NCBI RefSeq assembly: GCF_040409805.1
Contig: NZ_CP099572.1
Coordinates: 1,364,001 to 1,428,000 of the forward strand
Source: Polynucleobacter sp. MWH-UH23A
Lineage (GTDB): Bacteria; Pseudomonadota; Gammaproteobacteria; Burkholderiales; Burkholderiaceae
Length of the DNA stretch: 64,000 nucleotides
Direction: 5' to 3'
Positions 43,545 to 51,966 of this stretch are shown piece after piece (position 1 is the first letter of the stretch; every line of letters starts with the position of its first letter). A model generated the notes under the pieces. It was not told the DNA's origin and ran no database searches. It worked only from the letters and a program-made list of their open reading frames with translations. A program made the translations under genes and the position numbers.

Positions 43545-44714
43545 TTGAACCAAAACGCGTCACAATCCTCATCCACTATCGTCATTATTGGTAGTGGCTT
43601 GGCTGGGTACACCTTAGTCCGCGAAATTCGGAAGCTAGATAAAACAACTCCTGTCACACTCATCACACGTGAGCCTGGATATTTTTATTCAAAGCCAATG
43701 CTCTCAACAGCATTTGCTAGCAAGAAAGAAGCTGCGCAACTAATATCAACGCCCGCAGATGGAATGGCTACTCAACTTGATATCACCATCCTGTCTCAAA
43801 CAAATGTGAATGTAATTGATGCTAGCAAGAAAGTGATCTCTACCAACAAAGGAGAAGTTCCTTTTGGCAAGCTTGTATTAGCTCTAGGTGCGGATCAGAT
43901 TCGTATTCCACTACAAGGAAACGCTGCAAATGAAGTGATGACTGTGAATGACCTAGAGGAGTATGGTCAATTTCGCGAAGCTATAAGCAATAAAAAGAGA
44001 GTTGCGATTCTTGGCGCAGGCTTGATTGGATGCGAGTTTGCAAATGATTTAACACTAGGTGGCTATGAGGTTGATGTAATTGATCTTGCCCCACAGGCTC
44101 TAGGTCGCTTAATTCCAGAACCAGCTGCAGCTGCGCTACAAACCAAACTTAGTGAAGCAGGAGTTCGGTGGCATTTCAATACCACGGTGCAATCCGTAGA
44201 TCGCCATGGCAATCAATTGATCGCAACCTTAGCCAATGGATCCAGCATTACTTGTGATTTTGTACTTTCTGCAGTGGGATTAAAGCCGAGAGTAGATTTA
44301 GCCAAGGATAGCGGCATTTCTACTGGTGCTGGTATTCAAGTGAATCGAGAGTTGCAAACTAACCTTCCAGACATTTATGCATTAGGAGATTGCGCAGAAG
44401 TGGAGGGCCTAGTTCTTCCTTATGTGATGCCTATCATGCAAGCTGCTAGAGCACTAGCCCAAACACTTACTGGTCCACGGACTGCATTAAGCTATCCAGC
44501 CATGCCTGTCATGGTAAAAACGCCTGCACTACCTACGGTTGTTTCTCCCCCAGCTAAAGGCGCAAGCGGGCAATGGAATATCCAGAACATTGAGGGCGGC
44601 CTTGAAGCACGCTTTGAATCCAATGACGGAAAATTATTGGGGTTTGTATTGATGGGGGCGGCAACTACGCAGAGAGCCGCTTTGACTAAAGAACTACCCC
44701 CTATTCTTGCTTGA
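43545..44714 (+). CDS. rubredoxin-NAD(P)+ reductase-like FAD oxidoreductase
   Basis: A 389-residue pyridine nucleotide-disulfide-type flavoprotein. The FAD fold is IVIIGSGLAGYTLVREIRKLD (12-32), the NAD(P) fold VAILGAGLIGCEFANDL (about 148-164), and the C-terminal FAD contact is IYALGDCAEVEG. It starts at a TTG with AAGGAG seven bases upstream. Position after rubredoxin and the lack of redox-active Cys pairs fit rubredoxin reductase. No alkane monooxygenase is nearby, so the pair may serve oxygen or peroxide reduction under OxyR. Confidence 0.88.
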   Translation: MNQNASQSSSTIVIIGSGLAGYTLVREIRKLDKTTPVTLITREPGYFYSKPMLSTAFASKKEAAQLISTPADGMATQLDITILSQTNVNVIDASKKVISTNKGEVPFGKLVLALGADQIRIPLQGNAANEVMTVNDLEEYGQFREAISNKKRVAILGAGLIGCEFANDLTLGGYEVDVIDLAPQALGRLIPEPAAAALQTKLSEAGVRWHFNTTVQSVDRHGNQLIATLANGSSITCDFVLSAVGLKPRVDLAKDSGISTGAGIQVNRELQTNLPDIYALGDCAEVEGLVLPYVMPIMQAARALAQTLTGPRTALSYPAMPVMVKTPALPTVVSPPAKGASGQWNIQNIEGGLEARFESNDGKLLGFVLMGAATTQRAALTKELPPILA

Positions 44715-44752
44715 GGCCTCTAGCCCTCACTAATAAAGGATTCAGAAAATAA

Positions 44753-44775
44753 AAAGGCCCGCGATGCGGGCCTTT
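44753..44775. terminator. bidirectional terminator
   Basis: The 10-bp stem AAAGGCCCGC/GCGGGCCTTT with a GAT loop lies between convergent genes ending at 44714 and 44795. An A-run precedes and a short T-run follows. Confidence 0.85.
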
Positions 44776-44794
44776 CTAATATTTACTTGCTCGA

Positions 44795-45388
44795 TTAAGA
44801 AACAATCACAAACCAGGTAGTGTTGTGAGATTGAGCAACCATCAAGAACAACATTGGTACTGAGAGCAATGTGTTCAAACGTGAAGTCAACATCGCAACA
44901 CGAGCAGATTTTGCCTTTGTATCAGCATCTACAGTAACGATACCAAGAGCACGTTTTTGGTTTGGCCAAATGATGAACCAAACATTAAATGCCATCACTA
45001 ATGCAATCCACATGCCCAAACCAATTGCGCGGAATGGAGCTTGCAATGTGAATGCTTGGTGAGCATAGCCACTTAATGTAGCCACGATCAAGCCTGTCAA
45101 TACTGTAAACAAGGCTGCGTAACGGAACCAGAACAATGCTGTTGGTGCAATCACTTTGCCAATTGCTGGTTTCTGCTCATCAGGAATCTTTGGCATAGAA
45201 GGAATTTGCACAAAGTTGAAGTACCAGAGCAAACCAATCCACATTACACCAAACATCACATGCAACCAACGGAATACGAATGGCAATTCAGCGGAACTAA
45301 AATTACCACCTAGAGCGAGAATAATCAAAACGAGAAGCACAAAACCAGCAAATACGGTGCGTCCCAATGAAGACAAAATTGAAGCCAT
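44795..45388 (-). CDS. PuuD-like (urate hydroxylase N-terminal-type) membrane protein without cytochrome c domain
   Basis: A 197-residue protein with about five membrane helices. RWLHVMFGVMWIGLLWYFNFVQIP (40-63) and FNVWFIIWPNQKRALGI match the membrane part of PuuD, a cytochrome-linked urate hydroxylase in other proteobacteria. Full PuuD is about twice as long and has a C-terminal haem c domain, absent here (no CxxCH). It may be a related membrane protein of other function. It stands alone with 176 bases of empty sequence upstream. Confidence 0.75.
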   Translation of the reverse strand: MASILSSLGRTVFAGFVLLVLIILALGGNFSSAELPFVFRWLHVMFGVMWIGLLWYFNFVQIPSMPKIPDEQKPAIGKVIAPTALFWFRYAALFTVLTGLIVATLSGYAHQAFTLQAPFRAIGLGMWIALVMAFNVWFIIWPNQKRALGIVTVDADTKAKSARVAMLTSRLNTLLSVPMLFLMVAQSHNTTWFVIVS

Positions 45389-45564
45389 GAATGGATCTCC
45401 TATATATAAAAATGCGTTCTAACTATAAACGATTCTGCTGTTTTTGTTCGACAGAGCAAATTTTTGAAAATCCAGCCCAAAATAGCAAGCCAGATAGTGA
45501 CTTAGTGCTTATTCAAGGGCAAAATCTCTAAAAATTGGCTAATTAAAACAATGAGACACGACTT

Positions 45565-46548
45565 ATGACCCGATCTAGATTCTTGCGCTTACTGAGTAGC
45601 CTAAGCTTGCTTGGACTTACCTCTCTTTCACACATTGCCTACGCTCAAGAATTTCCTCCAAAGAAAACCATCACAATTGTGGTTGGCTTTGCTGCCGGAG
45701 GTTCGGCTGACAGCGCTGCACGTGTGATCGCCAAAAAGCTAAGTGAAGATCTAGGTCAAAATGTCATTGTTGATAACAAATCTGGTGCTGGTGGCAATAT
45801 CGCACACGCCTATACAGCGACTGCTCCTGCCGATGGCTCAGTAATTTTATTTGGCTCGATTGGTCCTTTGTCTATTGCACCTCATCTGATGAAGTTGCCA
45901 TATGACCCTCAAAAAGATCTAGCGCCACTCACCATGGGCGTTACCTTTCCGAATGTCTTAGTTGTTATTCCAGAACTTGGCGTTAAGAATTTCAAAGAAT
46001 ATATTGCACTAGCGAAAAAGAATCCCGGCAAAATTACCTTCGCCTCAACAGGAAGCGGGTCAGCCTCTCACCTACAGGGAGAACTTTTGAATGTACGCGC
46101 CGACATTGATACTGTCCACGTGCCTTATAAAGGTGGCAGTCCAGCTATGGTCGATCTTTTGGGTGGTCGAGTTTCTTCTTACTACTCGGCGCTTGCAACA
46201 GCTGATCCCTATATTAAAAATGGCAAACTTATTCCAATTGCGACAACGGGATTAAAACGCGCGCCTACCCTTCCAAATGTACCCACGATTGCAGAATCAG
46301 GCTACCCTGGCTTTGATGCAAGTAACTGGTATGCATTTGTTGCACCTGGAAAGACACCTGATGTTATTTTAGAAAAATGGAACAAGGCTTTAGTTGCCGC
46401 ACTCAAAGACAAAACAACGAATGCGCAACTAGCTGAGCATGGCCTAACACCCAATCCAGGTAGTCGTGAAGATTTACAAAAATATATCGCCAGTCAATCT
46501 GCGATGTGGGGAAAAATTATTGCCGATAGAAAAATCACCGCTGAGTAA
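45565..46548 (+). CDS. TctC/Bug-family periplasmic solute receptor (Bug 6)
   Basis: A 327-residue protein with a signal peptide ending IAYAQ (residue 28). Loop signatures are GFAAGGSADSAAR (41-53) and HVPYKGGSPA. The Ala-Ala loop sets it apart from the PFPPGG copies. It stands alone, and its last codons form one arm of a hairpin that serves as terminator for the convergent dehydrogenase gene. Confidence 0.92.
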   Translation: MTRSRFLRLLSSLSLLGLTSLSHIAYAQEFPPKKTITIVVGFAAGGSADSAARVIAKKLSEDLGQNVIVDNKSGAGGNIAHAYTATAPADGSVILFGSIGPLSIAPHLMKLPYDPQKDLAPLTMGVTFPNVLVVIPELGVKNFKEYIALAKKNPGKITFASTGSGSASHLQGELLNVRADIDTVHVPYKGGSPAMVDLLGGRVSSYYSALATADPYIKNGKLIPIATTGLKRAPTLPNVPTIAESGYPGFDASNWYAFVAPGKTPDVILEKWNKALVAALKDKTTNAQLAEHGLTPNPGSREDLQKYIASQSAMWGKIIADRKITAE

Positions 46549-46563
46549 ACTCACAGCGGTGAT
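46534..46563 (-). terminator. terminator for the dehydrogenase gene, overlapping the Bug 6 stop codon
   Basis: A perfect 10-bp stem ATCACCGCTG/CAGCGGTGAT with a 10-base loop; on the minus strand it is followed by four T. The left arm lies within the final codons of Bug 6. Confidence 0.65.
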
Positions 46564-46583
46564 AGAGCTAAATGCTTTGCCCT

Positions 46584-47366
46584 TTATTGAGCTGTCCAGC
46601 CACCATCCATATTCCAGGCCACTCCTCGAACCTCTGATGCCTCAGGTCCACATAGGAATACGGCTAAGGCAGCTAACTGCTCTGGGGTAACGAACTGGCC
46701 AGACGGCTGCTTCTCAGACACTAGCGCAATCTTTGCAGCCTCATTTGAAATGCCCTCACGTTCTGCGCGAGCATCCACCTGCTTTTGCACTAGGGGTGTC
46801 AATACCCAACCAGGACAAATCGCATTACAGGTAATACCAGTACGTGCATTTTCAAGAGCAGTTACTTTGGTTAAGCCGACAATGCCGTGCTTGGCTGCAA
46901 CATAAGCAGCTTTTTGAGTTGATGCAACTAGACCATGCACGGATGCAATATTAATAATGCGACCCCAGTTGCGCTTTTTCATACCAGGTAACGCATGATG
47001 TGTTGTGTGAAACGCTGAGCTTAGGTTGATAGCGATAATCGCGTCCCATTTATCGGTTGGAAATTCTTCAATACTGGCTGTGTGTTGAATACCGGCGTTA
47101 TTCACCAAGATATCCAAAGAGCCGAAACGTTTTTCTGTTTGCTTAATAAGATCTTCAATTTCTGCTGGCTTGCTCATATCAGCACCGTGGTAATCAACTT
47201 CTACTCCGCACGCTTTGATCTTGGCAATTGCCTCGTCTTTTTCACCAAAGCCATTCACCATAATATTGGCGCCCTGCTTTGCTAACGCAATCGCCATTCC
47301 AAGACCGATGCCACTAGTTGAGCCTGTAACTAGCGCTGTTTTACCTTTTAAAGAAGACATATTCAT
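46584..47366 (-). CDS. bdhA: 3-hydroxybutyrate dehydrogenase (SDR family)
   Basis: A 260-residue classical short-chain dehydrogenase. Cofactor motif TGSTSGIG (14-21), NNAG (89-92), and catalytic Ser142, Tyr155 and Lys159 in IINIASVHGLVAS...YVAAKHG. The HGLVAS and NAICPGWVLTPLVQKQ blocks are specific to D-3-hydroxybutyrate dehydrogenases, which oxidise 3-hydroxybutyrate from polyhydroxybutyrate to acetoacetate. A second ATG at 47360 is possible. It stands as a single gene. Confidence 0.92.
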   Translation of the reverse strand: MNMSSLKGKTALVTGSTSGIGLGMAIALAKQGANIMVNGFGEKDEAIAKIKACGVEVDYHGADMSKPAEIEDLIKQTEKRFGSLDILVNNAGIQHTASIEEFPTDKWDAIIAINLSSAFHTTHHALPGMKKRNWGRIINIASVHGLVASTQKAAYVAAKHGIVGLTKVTALENARTGITCNAICPGWVLTPLVQKQVDARAEREGISNEAAKIALVSEKQPSGQFVTPEQLAALAVFLCGPEASEVRGVAWNMDGGWTAQ

Positions 47367-47435
47367 TACCGTATCGAGTTAAAAATAGACCCAGCCATAG
47401 ATGAAGGAGGGACAAAATTGGATGTTACAGGAACT

Positions 47436-47460
47436 GCAAACCCCCGCTAGAGGGGTTTGC
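47436..47460. other. hairpin in the gap between bdhA and the hydroxylase operon
   Basis: A 9-bp perfect stem GCAAACCCC/GGGGTTTGC with a 7-base loop lies 28 bases past the end of the hydroxylase large subunit gene. It has no T-run, so it may protect the 3' end of the RNA or weakly terminate. Confidence 0.5.
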
Positions 47461-47487
47461 ACCATGCAATCAAAAGAAACTAAGGAA

Positions 47488-49884
47488 TTAGATCTTTTTA
47501 ATAGCCCTTAGGATCTTCTCAGAAGTGATTGGCTGCTCAAATACAGCTGCATTGAATGGCGCCAAGGCGTCATTAATCGCATTTTGTACCGCGCCAGGGG
47601 CTCCTGCAGTTCCAGCCTCTCCCGCACCCTTCGCGCCCAATTTGGAGGACTGCGTTGGCGTTTCAACGTGAGCTACCTCAATGTCGGGCATCTCATATGC
47701 CATAGGCACCAAATAATCTGCCATGCTGCCATTGCGCAGTAAACCGCTGTCATCGTACAAGCACTCTTCAAAGAGGGCTCCGCCGATACCCTGAACGATT
47801 GCGCCTCGCACTTGTTCATTTACTAACATAGGATTAATTACGCGACCACAATCCTCTACGGCCCAATGCTTTAAGAGTTTTACAAAACCAGTATCAGGAT
47901 CAACTTCAACATAGGAGGCTTGCACTCCATTTGTAAAGATAAATGGATAGTCTTTTTGTGTATAGTGGCGCGTCACCATCAAGTCTGCTGAAAAGCCAGC
48001 GGGCAAAGTATCTGTTCGGAAATAACCTATGCGTCCAATTTCACTGAAGGGTAATAATTGCTCACCAGTAGCTTTATCCAATACATAACTGCAATACACA
48101 CGCAGTTCGGATACTGGACGATTCAGAATCGCACCAGCCAGCTTCAGAATATTTTCTTGCAGCGCTTGGCAAGCAAGTAATACCGCTTCACCGCCAACGC
48201 CAGCGCCACGTGAGGCCCATGTGCCGCCACCATAAGGCGTCACATCGGTATCACCCGTCACGATACGCACTTGATTGATAGACACGCCAACGGCATCTGC
48301 CGCAATTTGCGCGTAGATGCCCTCGGTACCTTGTCCCTGCTCACCAACACCCACCAATACAGAAACAACGCCCGACGGATCCAAACGAACTGAAGCGCCA
48401 TCTTGAGAAGCAATGCGCGCCCCACCAACCCCATAGAATGCTGGACTTGGGTTAGTTAATTCAATCAAGGTAGCAAATCCAATACCTCGGTATATGCCCT
48501 TCTTACGCAACTCAGCCTGCTCTTTACGTAAGGCTGGATAGTCCATCATTTTTTCAATAGTGCGTAAGCACTGCTCATGCGAAAGTACTTCTAATTTAAT
48601 TCCGGAGATTCCAGAACATGGGTATGCGTCATCTGGAATGACATTACGTTTACGGAACTCTAGTGGATCCATTTGCAGTTTTTGTGCAGCCAAATCTACC
48701 AATCCTTCTGTAACCGCGCAAGCAATTGGATGACCCACGCCACGATACTGGCAAGTTGGGGTTTTGTTTTGAAACACTACATTCAAATGCGCACGATAGT
48801 TTTGGTGTTTATAAGGGCCGCCGACCAGATTCACTACCTGATTACCCTCAATCGCACTCGTTCTTGGGAACATAGAGTAAGGGCCAATACCAGTTAGATC
48901 ATCGATTTCAAAGGCAAGAATATCGCCAGCTTTATTTGCTGCAATGCGCCCTTTAATACGGTGCTCACGAGCATGAATATCACTGGTAAAAGACTCAAGT
49001 CGATCCGCCACAAATTTCACAGGGCGCTCCAACATCATTGCCAAGCCCACTGTTGCGAAGTCATCAGGATAAGCATGCACCTTGATACCAAATGATCCAC
49101 CAACATCTTTACAAATCACATGAACATCGGATTCAGAAAGACCAAACTGACGGCAATACAGATCCTGCATCATGTGTGGCGCCTGCTGGGAGTGATAAAC
49201 CGTTAAGCGGCGTTCACCAGGGTTGTAATCAGCGATCTGGCAACGAGGCTCTAAAGTTACCCCGGTATGGCGACCGAATCCAAATGTTGCTTCCGCTACA
49301 ACATCGGCTGAAGCAAATGCCTCATCTACATTACCGACATCTAAGCTACGAGTAAAGCAGAGGTTGTCACCTAACTCCGGATGAATCAGTGGCGTCTTCG
49401 GGTCCAGTGCAGATTCCATGGAAATGACAGCAGGCAACTCTTCCCACTCAACATCAACCAACTGTAAAGCGTCTTCAGCTTGCGCCCTTGTTTCTGCAAC
49501 CACTGCCACTACTGGCTCACCTTGCCAACATGCACGATCGACTGCTAATGCATGTTGAGGAGCTGACTTCATGCCAGCCAAATGCCCTAAAGTAGCCACC
49601 CATGGTTTACAGACTTTTGCCATCTGCACTCCATCCACAACTGCCAAAACTCCCGGCATCTTGCTTGCTTGTTCGGTATGAATTTTATTAATCTTCATAT
49701 GCGCTACAGGCGAGCGCCAGAAAACCACATGGCCCATACGCGGCAATTGAATGTCATCAATATATGTTCCTTGGCCCTCTAGCAAACGGCGAGCACCATG
49801 CCTTGGCTCGCTATTACCGATATAGCGTTGATCATTGGTAACAGGATCGAGAACGAGTCCTTTTAAATCTGTAGGCTTATTCAT
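47488..49884 (-). CDS. molybdenum hydroxylase large (molybdopterin) subunit
   Basis: A 798-residue subunit of the xanthine dehydrogenase/CO dehydrogenase family: RRLLEGQGTYIDD, GRHTGVTLEPR, DVGGSFGIK, VGVGEQGQGTEG and the catalytic Glu in GKGAGEAGTAG (about 756). The CO dehydrogenase loop (AYRCSFR) is replaced by CQYRGVGHP, so it is probably not a form I CODH but a hydroxylase of an aromatic, N-heterocyclic or aldehyde substrate. I start it at ATG 49884, which removes overlap with the small subunit; the frame stays open to 49953. Confidence 0.9.
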   Translation of the reverse strand: MNKPTDLKGLVLDPVTNDQRYIGNSEPRHGARRLLEGQGTYIDDIQLPRMGHVVFWRSPVAHMKINKIHTEQASKMPGVLAVVDGVQMAKVCKPWVATLGHLAGMKSAPQHALAVDRACWQGEPVVAVVAETRAQAEDALQLVDVEWEELPAVISMESALDPKTPLIHPELGDNLCFTRSLDVGNVDEAFASADVVAEATFGFGRHTGVTLEPRCQIADYNPGERRLTVYHSQQAPHMMQDLYCRQFGLSESDVHVICKDVGGSFGIKVHAYPDDFATVGLAMMLERPVKFVADRLESFTSDIHAREHRIKGRIAANKAGDILAFEIDDLTGIGPYSMFPRTSAIEGNQVVNLVGGPYKHQNYRAHLNVVFQNKTPTCQYRGVGHPIACAVTEGLVDLAAQKLQMDPLEFRKRNVIPDDAYPCSGISGIKLEVLSHEQCLRTIEKMMDYPALRKEQAELRKKGIYRGIGFATLIELTNPSPAFYGVGGARIASQDGASVRLDPSGVVSVLVGVGEQGQGTEGIYAQIAADAVGVSINQVRIVTGDTDVTPYGGGTWASRGAGVGGEAVLLACQALQENILKLAGAILNRPVSELRVYCSYVLDKATGEQLLPFSEIGRIGYFRTDTLPAGFSADLMVTRHYTQKDYPFIFTNGVQASYVEVDPDTGFVKLLKHWAVEDCGRVINPMLVNEQVRGAIVQGIGGALFEECLYDDSGLLRNGSMADYLVPMAYEMPDIEVAHVETPTQSSKLGAKGAGEAGTAGAPGAVQNAINDALAPFNAAVFEQPITSEKILRAIKKI

Positions 49885-49903
49885 AATGCGTTTCCTAAAT
49901 TGC

Positions 49904-50413
49904 TTATGCGTGAGCTGAAACTGGTTTAATTTTTTGACCCTTAGCGCGCGCATCTAATACATCAACGATGGCATCGACAATAGAGTGATAACCAGTACAA
50001 CGGCAATAATTTCCAGAAATCCATTCGCGCACCTCTTCGCGATTAGCTTTTGGCTGCTTTTCAATTAGCTCTGCTGCGGCAAGCAACATGCCAGATGAAC
50101 AGAATCCGCATTGCATTGCGTTATGACGCATAAATGATTCTTGTAGATCAGCCAATACACCGCTCTTGGTAAGTCCTTCTACGGTTTCTACTACGCAACC
50201 ATCGGCTTGAACCGCAAGATATAGACAACCACGAATAATTTGACCATCAACCTTTACTGTGCAAGCGCCGCAGGCGCCTTGTTCGCATCCTAAATGTGGG
50301 CCCTTCAAATGCAAATCTTCACGCAAGAAATCCACTAGGTGACGTCGTGGTTCAACCTCTGCATTTACAAGATTACCATTGACAGTCATAGATATTTTTT
50401 TCTTCAAACTCAT
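49904..50413 (-). CDS. molybdenum hydroxylase small (2x[2Fe-2S]) subunit
   Basis: A 169-residue iron-sulfur subunit. The first cluster ligands are Cys43, Cys48, Cys51 and Cys63 (CEQGACGAC plus GC); the second are Cys102, Cys105, Cys137 and Cys139 (CGFC and CRC). It carries electrons from the molybdenum centre to the FAD subunit. It lies between the FAD and large subunit genes. Confidence 0.94.
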   Translation of the reverse strand: MSLKKKISMTVNGNLVNAEVEPRRHLVDFLREDLHLKGPHLGCEQGACGACTVKVDGQIIRGCLYLAVQADGCVVETVEGLTKSGVLADLQESFMRHNAMQCGFCSSGMLLAAAELIEKQPKANREEVREWISGNYCRCTGYHSIVDAIVDVLDARAKGQKIKPVSAHA

Positions 50414-50439
50414 CTCTACTCTCCAACTAATTTGGATAA

Positions 50440-51294
50440 CTATGCGACTAAATGCCGCAGTCCACGTTCAAGCAAAACGCCAATTAAATGCTTCTTGGCT
50501 TCAGCGCTATTAGTAATGTCAGCAATCGCATCGATTTCATCTCGAACCGCATTAACAGCTTTTGCAATCAGCTCGGAATTTAATGTTTTGCCATTTATTA
50601 AATCTTGTGCAGCTATTGCCATCACTGGCGTAGAACTGACCGAGAAAAAGGTAAATGCACAATTGTTCAAGATATTTCCGTCTTTTTGAGCTACTGCTGC
50701 TAAACCAGCAACTGCATAGTCACCATGCCGTCTTGCAAGCTCATGAAAATAAAAAACTTGGTTGCTTGGTGCCAAAGGGATTTCCGTCGCCACCAAAATC
50801 TCGTCGGACTCTAAGGCAGTTGTATAAAGATCAATAAAAAAATCTTTCGCAGAAACTTTTCGCTCTCCTGCCGGACCATGAATGACCATAGTGGCTTGCA
50901 AGGCAAGACTACAGGCTGGCCACTCTGCAGCGGGATCACCATAAGCGAGAGAGCCGCCCCAGGTGCCTAAGTTACGGATGGCACGATGTGCGATGTGAGG
51001 CGCGGCCGCTTTTAAAAGCGGTGCGTGCTTTGCAACTAAATCTGAATCTTCAATTTCCGTATGGGTAACTAACGCGCCAATTCGTAGTTGATCACCTATT
51101 ACGGAGATGCCTTTAAGCTCTTCAACATCAGTAATGTCAATCAAAACACTAGGCTCAGATAAGCGCATATTTAATGTCGCCAAAAGCGTTTGACCACCAG
51201 CAATCAACCTAGCGTCATCGCCACCCTGCTTTAGCAAAGACAAGGCATCGCTTAAAGCTTTGGGCTTTACATAATCGAACGCAGCTGCTTTCAT
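50440..51294 (-). CDS. molybdenum hydroxylase medium (FAD) subunit
   Basis: A 284-residue subunit with the FAD-binding signatures of the CoxM/xanthine dehydrogenase middle domain: LIAGGQTLLATLNMRL (about 31-46), RNLGTWGGSLAYGDPAAEWP and a C-terminal CO-dehydrogenase-type domain. It passes electrons out of the enzyme. The gene order in transcription is CoxG-like, FAD, 2Fe-2S, large, on the minus strand. Confidence 0.92.
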   Translation of the reverse strand: MKAAAFDYVKPKALSDALSLLKQGGDDARLIAGGQTLLATLNMRLSEPSVLIDITDVEELKGISVIGDQLRIGALVTHTEIEDSDLVAKHAPLLKAAAPHIAHRAIRNLGTWGGSLAYGDPAAEWPACSLALQATMVIHGPAGERKVSAKDFFIDLYTTALESDEILVATEIPLAPSNQVFYFHELARRHGDYAVAGLAAVAQKDGNILNNCAFTFFSVSSTPVMAIAAQDLINGKTLNSELIAKAVNAVRDEIDAIADITNSAEAKKHLIGVLLERGLRHLVA

Positions 51295-51377
51295 TTTGTC
51301 TCCTCCACCACCAAATAATGCAAGCCTTTTCGGCTTTTTCTAATATCGACTACTTCATTGCTATTTTTATTTTTTTA

Positions 51378-51854
51378 CTACTCACTACTAGCGTCAGACT
51401 CCAACGCTACTGTCTCCCCGCCTAATTCTTTCGCGAACCTTTGAAAAAAATCATCTGCGATCTTTTTTGCGGACGCGCTAATTAAGCGTCCGCCAATCTG
51501 CCCCAACTTTCCACCAATGGAAGCTTCGGTTGTGTAAGACACTAAAGTTCCTCCATCAGCTGCTTTGAGCTCAACACGCGATTTCCCTTTTGCAAAACCA
51601 GCCGCTCCACCTGAACCCTCAAATGCCATTGAACATGACTGATCTGGCACGATGTCGCTCAAAAGAAGCTTTCCTGAGAATCTCGCTCTGACAGGCCCAA
51701 TCTTGAACATCACCTTCGCATGCACTTCTTCTGGCGATACACGGCTTATCTCTTCGCAACCAGGAATGGACTTGGCTAGAACGTCAATATCATTCAAACC
51801 CCGCCAAACATCAGGGATTGAAGCTGATATGAGTTGCTCGCCATTAAGTTCCAT
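51378..51854 (-). CDS. CoxG-like (SRPBCC) accessory protein
   Basis: A 158-residue SRPBCC-fold protein starting MELNGEQLISASIPDVWRGLNDI, with the conserved IPGCEEISRVSPEEVHAKVMFKIGPVRARFSG and the GGKLGQIGGRLI block. CoxG proteins anchor or help mature molybdenum hydroxylases, and one is known to recruit CODH to the membrane or bind quinone. It is the first gene of the leftward operon and divergent from the TetR gene across 112 bases. Confidence 0.88.
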   Translation of the reverse strand: MELNGEQLISASIPDVWRGLNDIDVLAKSIPGCEEISRVSPEEVHAKVMFKIGPVRARFSGKLLLSDIVPDQSCSMAFEGSGGAAGFAKGKSRVELKAADGGTLVSYTTEASIGGKLGQIGGRLISASAKKIADDFFQRFAKELGGETVALESDASSE

Positions 51855-51896
51855 TGAATTTCCTTCGGGTTTGTACGGATAGAGTCTTATCTACCA

Positions 51897-51909
51897 ATTG
51901 TTCAACAAT
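51897..51909. promoter_or_regulatory. candidate TetR operator in the divergent promoter region
   Basis: A perfect 13-base palindrome ATTGTT-C-AACAAT lies between the CoxG-like and TetR genes. It is the only strong palindrome I see in that gap. Confidence 0.45.
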
Positions 51910-51966
51910 GTACCATTATTTAACTTTTGGTCAATAAGTCTTAATTCGGATAAACCCTGAGACCCC

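Noticed and set aside
45389..45564. Small gene in the gap before Bug 6
   Set aside because: There is no frame with start, ribosome site and plausible composition; probably promoter sequence only.
47488..51854. Carbon monoxide dehydrogenase (coxGMSL)
   Set aside because: The large subunit lacks the AYRCSFR active-site loop of form I CODH, and the gene order and context fit a hydroxylase better.
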